Of a stretch of DNA of 64,000 bases, positions 9,162 to 16,408 are shown in pieces (positions within the stretch are counted from its first letter, which is position 1; every line of letters begins with the position of its first letter). A program made the translations under genes and the position numbers. The stretch is from Marinobacter nanhaiticus D15-8W (GTDB taxonomy: Bacteria; Pseudomonadota; Gammaproteobacteria; Pseudomonadales; Oleiphilaceae). The notes beneath the pieces were generated by a model, which was given only the letters and a program-made list of their open reading frames with translations, had not been told where the DNA came from and made no database searches. The stretch lies in assembly GCF_036511935.1 (NCBI RefSeq), contig NZ_AP028878.1, positions 2,356,001 to 2,420,000 of the forward strand, written 5' to 3'.

Positions 9162-11303
9162 TCAATACTTACCGTAAGTGCCTTCTTTCAGGGCGTCGAA
9201 AAGGTTTGCGGCGGTATGGATCTCGCCGTCGTACTCGACCTCCTCGTGACCCTTGAGGCTGACTTTGGATCCGTCATCCAGGGTAAATTCGTACACCGTG
9301 CTTTCCAGGTCCTTCTGCTTGACGAGGACGCCCTGGAAGGCTTCCGGGTTGAAGCGGAAGGTGGTGCAGCCCTTGAGCCCCTTCTCGTAGGCGTACATGT
9401 AGATGTCCTTGAAGTCCTGGTATGGGAAATCAGTGGGCACGTTGGCAGTCTTGGAAATCGATGAGTCGACCCATTTCTGCGCGGCGCCCTGAATATCCAC
9501 GTGCTGTGTCGGTGTCACATCATCCGACGTGGTGAAGTAGCTCGGCAGTTTCGCTTCCGGATCATCGGAGAAAGGCATCGCCTTGGCGTTGATCAGGTGA
9601 CGATAGGCCAACAGCTCGTAGGAGAAGACATCCACCTTCTCCTTGGTCTTGCGTCCTTCGCGGATCACGTTGCGTGCATAGTGATGCGAGAAGCTCGGCT
9701 CGATACCGTTGCTGGCATTGTTGGCCAGGGACAGGCTGATGGTGCCGGTCGGCGCGATGGACGTGTGGTGCGTGAAGCGACCGCCTTTTTCTGCCAGCTT
9801 GGCCACCAGCTCCGGCTCGACCTCGGCAATACGCTGCATGTAGGCGCTGTACTTGGCGTGCAGGACGCGGCCCGGAATCTTGTCGCCTTCCTTGATGCCG
9901 TCTTTGGCCAGTTGCGGGCACTTGGCGAGCATCTTGCCAGTCACTTCGAACTCATCGTTCATGATCGGCGCAGGGCCTTTCTCGTCTGCCAGTTCCAGCG
10001 ACTGGCGCCAGCCTTCGACCGCCATTTCGCGAACGACATCTTCTGTGAAGGACACGGACTCCTCAGAACCGTAAGGCATGCGCAGCATCGCCAGTGTCGA
10101 ACCCAGGCCGAGGATCCCCATACCATGGCGACGTTTGTACGTGATTTCGTGACGCTGTTCTTCCAAAGGCAGGCCATTGATCTCAACGACATTGTCGAGC
10201 ATGCGGGTGAAGATGCCGACGACCTTGCGGTATTTCTCGTAGTTGAAGCTGGCCTGTTCGGTAAATGGGTAGTCTACGAACTTGGTCAGGTTGACCGAGC
10301 CCAGCAGACAACTGCCGTACGGGGGCAGTGGTTGCTCGCCACAAGGGTTGGTCGCGCGGATATCCTCGCAGAACCAGTTGTTGTTCATCTGGTTGACCTT
10401 GTCGATCAGGATGAAGCCCGGTTCTGCGTAATCGTAGGTGGACGTCATGATGCTGTCCCAGATGAACTGGGCCTTGACGGTCTTGTAGATGCGGCAGGCG
10501 ACCTTGCCTTCGTCGTTGCAGACATAGCCGTCCTGCACGGGGAAGTCACGGTAGACGAATTGGTTGGCGTCGTTCAGGTCCAGCTCTTCGGCTTCAGCCT
10601 CTTTCTCGGTCACCGGGAAGGACAGGTGCCAATCCTCACCATTTTTTACCGCTTCGATGAAATCCTCGGTGATCAGCAGCGACAGGTTGAACTGGCGCAG
10701 ACGACCGTCTTCACGCTTGGCCTGGATAAAGTCGATAACGTCCGGATGGTGAACGTCGAAAGTTGCCATTTGTGCGCCGCGGCGGCCACCGGCAGAGGAC
10801 ACGGTGAAACACATGCGGTCGAAGATATCCATGAAGGAAAGGGGACCGGAGGTGGTGGCGCCGGCCCCGGCGACGTAGGCCCCTTTCGGGCGCAGGGTGG
10901 AGAACTCGTAGCCGATACCGCAGCCGGCCTTCAATGTCAGGCCAGCTTCGTGGTTCTTCTCCAGGATATCGTTCATGGAGTCGTTGATGCTGCCGGAAAC
11001 TGTGCAGTTAATCGTGGACGTGGCCGGCTTGTGGGCTTCCGCACCGGCATTGGAGATGATACGGCCAGCCGGGATGGCGCCGTTTTTAAGGGCCCAGACG
11101 AATTCCTTGAAATGCTTTTCGCGCTTGGTCTTATTGGTTTCGACATCAGCCAGGGAGCGGGCGACCCGTGCGTAGGTGTCTTCAATAGCGGCATCGACAG
11201 GATCACCGCTCTTGGTCTTTAACTGGTACTTGCTGTTCCAGATGTCCAGCGACGCATCCTGCATGGGAATGGTTGTCATCAGTTCCTGTACTTTCGCGTT
11301 CAT
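9162..11303 (-). CDS. nrdJa: Class II (B12-dependent) ribonucleotide reductase catalytic subunit NrdJa
   Basis: Reduces ribonucleotides to deoxyribonucleotides with an adenosylcobalamin-generated thiyl radical; oxygen-independent. Visible family motifs are AGCGIGYEFS, ATNPCGEQPLPPYGSC (active-site Cys region), GLGSTLAML and APTGTISLSLANNASNGIEP. The frame is open to an ATG at 11345, but ATG 11303 (MNAKVQELM) has GAGGG at good spacing and is preferred (713 aa; the Pseudomonas protein is of similar size). The C-terminal cysteines are on NrdJb. Upstream lie a 250-nt leader, tandem NrdR-like boxes and a sigma-70 promoter. No class I or III reductase is in the window, so how the classes share duty is unknown. 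Confidence 0.94.
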   Translation of the reverse strand: MNAKVQELMTTIPMQDASLDIWNSKYQLKTKSGDPVDAAIEDTYARVARSLADVETNKTKREKHFKEFVWALKNGAIPAGRIISNAGAEAHKPATSTINCTVSGSINDSMNDILEKNHEAGLTLKAGCGIGYEFSTLRPKGAYVAGAGATTSGPLSFMDIFDRMCFTVSSAGGRRGAQMATFDVHHPDVIDFIQAKREDGRLRQFNLSLLITEDFIEAVKNGEDWHLSFPVTEKEAEAEELDLNDANQFVYRDFPVQDGYVCNDEGKVACRIYKTVKAQFIWDSIMTSTYDYAEPGFILIDKVNQMNNNWFCEDIRATNPCGEQPLPPYGSCLLGSVNLTKFVDYPFTEQASFNYEKYRKVVGIFTRMLDNVVEINGLPLEEQRHEITYKRRHGMGILGLGSTLAMLRMPYGSEESVSFTEDVVREMAVEGWRQSLELADEKGPAPIMNDEFEVTGKMLAKCPQLAKDGIKEGDKIPGRVLHAKYSAYMQRIAEVEPELVAKLAEKGGRFTHHTSIAPTGTISLSLANNASNGIEPSFSHHYARNVIREGRKTKEKVDVFSYELLAYRHLINAKAMPFSDDPEAKLPSYFTTSDDVTPTQHVDIQGAAQKWVDSSISKTANVPTDFPYQDFKDIYMYAYEKGLKGCTTFRFNPEAFQGVLVKQKDLESTVYEFTLDDGSKVSLKGHEEVEYDGEIHTAANLFDALKEGTYGKY

Positions 11304-11550
11304 GCCGCCCTCAATGCTCCGATGATTCTTCGTTTCAGACCTCATAGTGCCTGACCCCAGTCCAGGTGCTTGGGAGCCCTGGACAAAAACAAAATACTAT
11401 ATCTGGTATCCGTGCCTTCGCATGTCCGGATTCAGGACAGGTTCCCGCCGGAGGGGTAGACGCCCTGGGAGCGAGGCCGGTATGGCGCTGTAAGCGCCTT
11501 TATCGTGTTGGCGGGGTTTGCTGAGGCAAACCCAATATATCCGGTCATTT
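11304..11550 (-). promoter_or_regulatory. Long structured 5' leader of nrdJa
   Basis: About 250 nt separate the likely transcription start (near 11550) from the nrdJa start codon, with no coding sequence on this strand. Hairpins readable on the minus strand: an 8-bp perfect stem at 11514-11533 (4-nt loop), a 6-bp stem at 11484-11498, and a 7-bp perfect stem at 11360-11384, with a U-rich run (about 11385-11400) between them. The conserved cobalamin-riboswitch boxes were looked for and not recognised. A structured RNA family called the nrdJ motif has been described upstream of nrdJ genes; membership is a hypothesis here. Together with 11551-11869 this makes a 566-bp stretch without a gene. Confidence 0.5.
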
Positions 11551-11577
11551 TGCGGGAAGTATAACAGGATATTGTGG
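11530..11577 (-). promoter_or_regulatory. Tandem NrdR-like boxes upstream of nrdJa
   Basis: Two sites resemble the NrdR box core CwAtATaTwG: CAATATAT at 11533-11540 (box about 11530-11545) and CAGGATATTGTG at 11565-11576 (box about 11562-11577). Their cores are 32 bp apart, three helical turns, a spacing typical of paired NrdR boxes. The second lies in the spacer of the predicted promoter and the first just downstream of the start point, positions expected for repression by NrdR bound to ATP/dATP. NrdR control of nrdJ is known in Pseudomonas. The nrdR gene is not in this window. Confidence 0.65.
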
Positions 11578-11585
11578 TCTGTGAA
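11558..11585 (-). promoter_or_regulatory. Sigma-70 promoter for nrdJa-nrdJb
   Basis: On the minus strand TTCACA (11585-11580) and TATACT (11563-11558) are separated by 16 bp. Each differs from consensus by one base. Expected start is near 11550. The element is interleaved with the NrdR-like boxes. Confidence 0.65.
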
Positions 11586-11869
11586 GATGGTGAAAACTAT
11601 CGCTGGGGTTTGGTTGGTCGATAAAAATCAATGCAGATTCACTTGCATTCAGGGGATTGGCGCGTTCCTTTTGCCATCTTTCGACTACTACATATTGTGT
11701 TTGTGGTGGTCAATATTTGGACGCATTGAAAGCGGATTTGTGACGCCATGCGCGTCTAATGATATGACGTGTCGCTAAAGTGGAACTATGGAGGGGATCT
11801 AGCAGCACGCACGGGCTGTTCAGGCTGTATCGCTTCATATCCAATAAGAGCAATAAGGGACTAACAACA

Positions 11870-12682
11870 ATGAAAGGCCTGAAACTCAAACCGCTGGCCC
11901 TGTGCCTGGCTTTAACGCCAGTCAGCGCCTTGGCGGAAATTCAAGCGCTCGACGACAGCCAAATGGGAGATGTCACTGGCCAGGCCGGTGTTTCCATCGA
12001 GCTGGAGACCAAGGTAAACATTGACGAATTCCGCTATATCGATGAAGGCACTCTGGCCATCAGTGATATCGAAGTGGGCGGTACGAACCGAACCAACCTG
12101 TTTGCTGAAATCGGCACCAACATCACCAGTCAGCCGCCTAGCGAGTTGCTGGACAACATTCGCATCAATATCGATGTGCTTGCCGACGGTGATGCCGTGA
12201 TCAATATCCTGCCGCAAACCTTTGGGGCCGTCGACTTCAGGGTCAGTACTGGGGAGTGGGCGCTACGGGGTACATCCGATAGCACCACCATCCTCGATAA
12301 CTTCCATATGGATGCCCTGATCGGTTCCGCCACGCTTCGGGTCGACACGGCAACCGATGTCCTGAACTTCAAGACGGATATCGCTATCGATGACCTGGAG
12401 TTCGACGCGCCGTTCATCGCGCTGGGTATCCGCGACCTGCGCCTGACCGGAGACGAGTACGATACTGATGCACCCCAGCCGCTGCGCCTGTTCGCCCATG
12501 TCGAGTTCGACATGTACCGTGGCAGTCGCGCAGATGGGCGAGAAGCACTGGCGATCGACCTGCAGGCATTTCGGTCGGATGTCACCATCGGTGGCGTTCT
12601 TGTCGGCGGCACCTCAATCGGTTCCGTTGCAATGGATAACCTGGTTGTCAGCGACACGGCGATGCGGATCTACGGCCACTGA
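11870..12682 (+). CDS. Secreted DUF6160-like protein of unknown function
   Basis: 270 residues with a clear signal peptide (LKPLALCLALTPVSALAE, cleavage after about residue 20), so exported. The N-terminal region after cleavage, ALDDSQMGDVTGQAGVSIELETKVNI, resembles the DUF6160 family, which occurs in marine gammaproteobacteria and in Acinetobacter pilus-related Fil proteins. The body is beta-rich with repeated polar/hydrophobic alternation (for example LEFDAPFIALGIRDLRL) and no cysteines beyond the leader. The frame is open to 11780, but ATG 11870 gives the signal peptide and has AAGGGA upstream. It stands alone between nrdJ and an ABC operon, ending at a strong terminator. Function unknown; a surface or filament-like role is only a guess. 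Confidence 0.8.
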   Translation: MKGLKLKPLALCLALTPVSALAEIQALDDSQMGDVTGQAGVSIELETKVNIDEFRYIDEGTLAISDIEVGGTNRTNLFAEIGTNITSQPPSELLDNIRINIDVLADGDAVINILPQTFGAVDFRVSTGEWALRGTSDSTTILDNFHMDALIGSATLRVDTATDVLNFKTDIAIDDLEFDAPFIALGIRDLRLTGDEYDTDAPQPLRLFAHVEFDMYRGSRADGREALAIDLQAFRSDVTIGGVLVGGTSIGSVAMDNLVVSDTAMRIYGH

Positions 12683-12726
12683 TCGCACTGCGAACTAAAG
12701 CCCCGGGCACACCGGGCAAGCTAAAA

Positions 12727-12765
12727 AAAGAAAAAGCCATGGCGCATCGCCATGGCTTTTTCTTT
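12727..12765. terminator. Strong bidirectional terminator
   Basis: A perfect 18-bp inverted repeat (12727-12744 with 12748-12765, loop CAT) has an A-rich left arm and T-rich right arm around GCCATGGCG. It lies between the convergent DUF6160-like gene and the ABC ATPase gene and should serve both strands. Confidence 0.93.
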
Positions 12766-12793
12766 GAAGGCTCAAGGTCAGGGCTGCAGGACC

Positions 12794-13588
12794 CTAGCCC
12801 AACAATAGGCTGTCGTCGCTGACTTCCAGTCCGCGCTGCTTTTCGAAAAGCTGGAGCAGGTCCGCGACTTTCAGGCCGTCACGGTCCTTGCCGGCAATAT
12901 CGAAGACCACCTGACCCTGGTGCAGCATCACCGTGCGACTGCCGACTTCCAGCGCCTGCTTCATGCTATGAGTGACCATCAGGGCCGTCTTCTTCTGGTC
13001 TTCGATGATACGGCGGGTCAGGTCCAGGACGAACGCAGCCGTGCGTGGATCCAGCGCTGCCGTGTGCTCATCGAGAAGCAGGATGCTAGAGGGATTGAGG
13101 CTGGCCATCAACAGGCTAACTGCTTGACGCTGGCCGCCGGACAGGAGTCCCATCTTGTCGGTCAGCCGATCCTCCAGCCCGAGGTTGAGGCTGGCAAGTC
13201 CCTCACGAAAACGCTCGCGGTAACGGGCTTTAACCGCCGTTCCGAGACCCCGGCCCATTCCACGGCGGATGGCGAGCGACATGTTTTCCTCGATCGTCAG
13301 ATCCTCACAGGTTCCCGCTAGCGGATCCTGGAATACCCGGGCGACCCTTCCCGCACGTTTGTGGGTGGGTAGGCGGGTAACCTCTTCGCCGTCCACCTCA
13401 ATCCGCCCACTATCGACGATCACTTCACCGGACAGGGCGTTGAGTAAAGTAGATTTGCCCGCACCGTTGCTACCAATCACGGTAACGAACTCGCCCTGGC
13501 TTACCGTCAGGCTGAGCCCGCGCAATGCAGGATTCTCCAGCGGCGTACCCTTGCCGAAGGTCAGTTTGAGGTCGGTAGCACTAATCAT
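12794..13588 (-). CDS. ABC transporter ATP-binding protein (COG1101/TrpXYZ-type)
   Basis: 264-residue ATPase of an uptake system whose binding protein and permease are the next two genes upstream. Walker A is GSNGAGKST (near residue 40), signature LSGGQRQAVSLLMA, and Walker B LLLDEHTAALDP. The HTAALDP form is characteristic of the COG1101 group that pairs with ABC_sub_bind proteins. It overlaps the permease gene by 4 bp. Related systems in streptococci import tryptophan; the substrate here cannot be read from sequence. Confidence 0.92.
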   Translation of the reverse strand: MISATDLKLTFGKGTPLENPALRGLSLTVSQGEFVTVIGSNGAGKSTLLNALSGEVIVDSGRIEVDGEEVTRLPTHKRAGRVARVFQDPLAGTCEDLTIEENMSLAIRRGMGRGLGTAVKARYRERFREGLASLNLGLEDRLTDKMGLLSGGQRQAVSLLMASLNPSSILLLDEHTAALDPRTAAFVLDLTRRIIEDQKKTALMVTHSMKQALEVGSRTVMLHQGQVVFDIAGKDRDGLKVADLLQLFEKQRGLEVSDDSLLLG

Positions 13589-14487
13589 GCGCGGCTCCGG
13601 GAGAGAAAGTTCTTGATGGAGTGCCGGGCGTTGGGCAGCACGATGGCCAGGGTGACTAACACGGCCGTGATCAGGTTGAGGTCCTGGGTCTTCAGACCGA
13701 TAAAGTCTGCGTTCAGGGCCAGGGCTATGGCGATGCGGTAGAGGATGGCACCGATGACACAGGCCAGCAGGGCGCGTAGTACGTTACGCGGCGCCATTAC
13801 GGCCTCACCCCCAATCAGGGAAGCCAGGCCCACGACGATGACGCCCACACCCATGGTCACGTCGGCCGCGCCCTGGCTCTGTGCAAACAGTGCGCCTGCC
13901 AATGCCACGAGTCCATTGGACAGGGCAATGCCAAGGATGATCATCCAGCCGGTCGCAATGCCTTGAGCGCGAGCCATACGGGGGTTGGCTCCGGTTGCTC
14001 GCATTGCCAGCCCAGTTTCGGACTGCATGAAGCGCCAGAGCAGAAATAGCACGACCATGGCCACGATGAAGAACAGCAGGACCGGAACCTCGTGGAACTC
14101 CAGACCCAGGTCGTACCAGGGGGTGAGTACCGTGTCCTCGGTCAGCAGAGCGATGTTGGGTTTGTCCATGATGCGCAGGTTGACCGAATAGAGCGCGATC
14201 ATTGTCAGAATGGAGGCCAGCAGGTTAAGGATGTTGAGTCTTACATTCAGGATGGCGGTCACTGCGCCCGCCGCCATGCCTGCAAGAATCGCCACTCCGG
14301 TAGCCAGCCAGGGATTGTAACCGCCAATGATCAGTACCGCGGCCACGGCAGCGCCCAGGGGGAAGCTGCCGTCCACTGTCAGGTCGGGGAAATGGAGCAC
14401 CCGGAAAGACAGGTAAATCCCAAAGGCAACCAGGCCGTAGATCAGGCCGGTTTCAAAGGCCCCGTAGAGGGCGATTTCGCTCAACAT
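13585..14487 (-). CDS. ABC transporter permease (COG4120 type)
   Basis: 300-residue integral membrane protein with about eight to nine hydrophobic segments, of the BPD_transp_2 (branched-chain amino acid/sugar-like) permease family. Early motif FRVLHFPDLTVDGSFPLGAA and later GVIVVGLASLIGGEAV are typical of the group associated with ABC_sub_bind proteins. It is the middle gene of a three-gene minus-strand operon (binding protein, permease, ATPase). The 21-bp gap to the binding-protein gene and 4-bp overlap with the ATPase gene indicate one transcript. Confidence 0.92.
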   Translation of the reverse strand: MLSEIALYGAFETGLIYGLVAFGIYLSFRVLHFPDLTVDGSFPLGAAVAAVLIIGGYNPWLATGVAILAGMAAGAVTAILNVRLNILNLLASILTMIALYSVNLRIMDKPNIALLTEDTVLTPWYDLGLEFHEVPVLLFFIVAMVVLFLLWRFMQSETGLAMRATGANPRMARAQGIATGWMIILGIALSNGLVALAGALFAQSQGAADVTMGVGVIVVGLASLIGGEAVMAPRNVLRALLACVIGAILYRIAIALALNADFIGLKTQDLNLITAVLVTLAIVLPNARHSIKNFLSRSRA

Positions 14488-14508
14488 AAACGTCTCTTAC
14501 GGTGTGTA

Positions 14509-15474
14509 TCAGTTCTCGACGACTTCTTCGGCTTCTTCGATGATTGCCGGCGACAGCTGGATGCCCATGCGCTCAGCCGCAGCGGGATTCACATGCAGGG
14601 ACAGGGCCTCGACGCCGGTGATCGGGATCTCTCCGGGATTCTCGCCGGACAGGATGCGGCTCACGACCTTGCCGGTCTGACGGCCGACGTCGTAGTAGTC
14701 GAATCCGATAGCGGCGACGGCCCCTCGGGAAACCGTGGCCGTGTCAGCAGCGAAGACGGGGATGTCGGCTCTTTCGCCTACGGAGATTACCGCTTCTGCA
14801 GCGGAAATGACGGTGTTGTCGGTGGTGAGGTAGATGGCATCTGCTTTACCGACCAGTGAGCGGGCCGCGCCAAGAACTTCGGAGGTCTTGGTAGCTGCAG
14901 CCTTGACCAGGGTCAGCCCCCGAGCCTGCAGGCGCTCTTCGAGCTGGTTGACCAGGGCGACTGCATTGGCTTCGCCCGGGTTATAGACGGTGCCAATTCG
15001 CTTGGCATCGGGGGTTACACGCAGGACCATATCCAGGTGCTCGTCCAGCGGCAGCATATCTGTGATCCCGGTGATGTTCTTGCCAGGCTTTTCCATATTG
15101 GAAACCAGGCGCGCGCCTACTGGGTCGGTGACGGCGGAGAAAACAACGGGAATATTGCGCGCGGCTGCGGCAACGGTCTGGGCAGATGGGGTTGCGATGG
15201 CCACGATAACGTCAGGCTGCTCACCGACGAACTTGCGGGCGATCTGGGATGCCGTAGCCGTGTTGGCCTGGGCGCTTTCGTGCATATAGGTTACGTCAGA
15301 GCCTTCTTCGTAACCTTCTTCCTTGAGCTGGTCCTTGACGCCTTGGTAAACCGCATCCAGGGCAGGGTGTTCCACGATCTGCGTGACGGCGACGACTTTG
15401 GGGTCGGCCTGCACGGCGCAGGCAAGCAGGAACAGAAAAGCCGAAAAAGCGATTTTCAGGGTTGAGCTGGTCAT
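14509..15474 (-). CDS. ABC transporter substrate-binding protein (ABC_sub_bind family)
   Basis: 321-residue periplasmic binding protein, first gene of the operon. The N-terminus has a hydrophobic leader ending LLACAVQADP; cleavage could be by signal peptidase I after VQA, or the LLAC could act as a lipobox. ALDAVYQGVKDQL, IVAIATPSAQTVAAA, PVVFSAVTDPVGARLV and VAAIGFDYYDVGRQTG are family features. The frame is open 50 codons further upstream, but ATG 15474 gives the signal sequence and has GGGAG upstream. Family members bind small molecules such as aromatic amino acids; ligand unknown. Confidence 0.9.
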   Translation of the reverse strand: MTSSTLKIAFSAFLFLLACAVQADPKVVAVTQIVEHPALDAVYQGVKDQLKEEGYEEGSDVTYMHESAQANTATASQIARKFVGEQPDVIVAIATPSAQTVAAAARNIPVVFSAVTDPVGARLVSNMEKPGKNITGITDMLPLDEHLDMVLRVTPDAKRIGTVYNPGEANAVALVNQLEERLQARGLTLVKAAATKTSEVLGAARSLVGKADAIYLTTDNTVISAAEAVISVGERADIPVFAADTATVSRGAVAAIGFDYYDVGRQTGKVVSRILSGENPGEIPITGVEALSLHVNPAAAERMGIQLSPAIIEEAEEVVEN

Positions 15475-15686
15475 GCGCTTGTACTCCCGGTCTGTTGGGA
15501 AAGGTTTCTTATCGTCCGCTGGACATATTTGAGGCCCCGGATCTGGCAGGGCAGTCACGACATTGTTGTACGCAATCTTTGAGCTAGGTCGACCGCGTGG
15601 CCGAAAAGCTGCGGATTCTACCACAGAAGTCTGATTTCGCTCCCTAGTGGGAAGCCGCAGCTTTACAGGTAAGCCGGTTAGCCGGG

Positions 15687-16082
15687 TCAGGAGGACGAGC
15701 GAACGTGACGGTAGCGCAACTGGGTCCTGAGATTCTGGACGGCTTTGGACACCGTATAACCAAATGCGGTTATGAACATAAGGGCGAGACCGGTGAGCAG
15801 GAGGTCCGGCATCAGGGTTGCGTGGGTATCGAGTTGGAATGCTTTCAGGGCGGCGTTCAGATGCTGGAACAATAAATAGAGCGTAAAACCGAGGCCGGCA
15901 ATGCAGGAGCCGATCTGGGTAAGGCTAATCATCAATGGTGGGATAGTGGCTTTCTGTCCGCAGTAACTGCACTGATAACGGTCCGCGGCGTCAGGTTCGT
16001 CCAGACGCGAGACCGGATCCATCAGGCCTTTGCCGCAACTAACGCAGACGTACATGGTGGGTTTGCGATCGAAACTCATCAT
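15687..16082 (-). CDS. Small zinc-ribbon membrane protein, unknown function
   Basis: 131 residues. The N-terminal part has two CxxC pairs, CVSCGKGL and CSYCGQKA, spaced about 23 residues apart, a probable zinc ribbon. Two hydrophobic segments follow (about 52-70 and 88-108), and the C-terminus is basic (RTQLRYRHVRSSS). So this is likely an inner-membrane protein with a cytoplasmic metal-binding head. There are two adjacent Met starts (16082 or 16079) and no strong ribosome site. It stands alone between the ABC operon and the acyl-CoA synthetase, divergent from the latter. I do not recognise a named family. Confidence 0.7.
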   Translation of the reverse strand: MMSFDRKPTMYVCVSCGKGLMDPVSRLDEPDAADRYQCSYCGQKATIPPLMISLTQIGSCIAGLGFTLYLLFQHLNAALKAFQLDTHATLMPDLLLTGLALMFITAFGYTVSKAVQNLRTQLRYRHVRSSS

Positions 16083-16408
16083 CCGCTTCTATTTGTTGTC
16101 GATTCGGCTCCTATCGTGCCCTAAACCAGGCGCCGTTTGCATCCCCCTCGGTACATCTGTCCCAAACGGTCCAAGGTATTCCATTTGTGAAGCCAGGGAT
16201 TTGTGTCTATCGTGATTTAGTTGAATACCTGTCACATTCTGACGGATTGAGGTGTGCTGAAATTGCGTGGACTACACGCTTCGGCGGAACGAGGCAAAGG
16301 GCTCAAAAAGTAAGACAGGACGGGTAATCCTCACTGCGGCAACGGTGCCACCGTCCAGCCTTCGCAACAGATGAAACAACAACACCAATAAGCAGGCAAG
16401 GAAAGTTC
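16083..16408. other. Divergent intergenic region upstream of the acyl-CoA synthetase
   Basis: 326 bp without a gene. It separates the divergent zinc-ribbon protein and acyl-CoA synthetase genes. The only structure seen is an imperfectly spaced repeat CCGTTTG/CAAACGG (16133-16178) and a weak sigma-70-like element, listed separately. No fatty-acid regulator site (FadR or PsrA type) could be recognised with confidence. Confidence 0.5.
16185..16213 (+). promoter_or_regulatory. Possible sigma-70 promoter for the acyl-CoA synthetase
   Basis: TTGTGA (16185-16190) and TATCGT (16208-16213) with a 17-bp spacer. It would give a leader of about 190 nt. Weak evidence from consensus similarity only. Confidence 0.3.

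Noticed and set aside
9501..11222. Long open frame on the plus strand opposite nrdJa (573 codons)
   Set aside because: It is the antisense shadow of a strongly conserved gene; its composition has no recognisable domain and no ribosome site.
11304..11550. Classical cobalamin riboswitch upstream of nrdJ
   Set aside because: The conserved B12-box and core elements could not be found by eye on the minus strand, so only an unclassified structured leader is claimed.
11518..11778. Short plus-strand open frame (86 codons) between nrdJ and the DUF6160-like gene
   Set aside because: Starts inside the nrdJ promoter/NrdR region, has no ribosome site and an unlikely composition; better explained as regulatory DNA.
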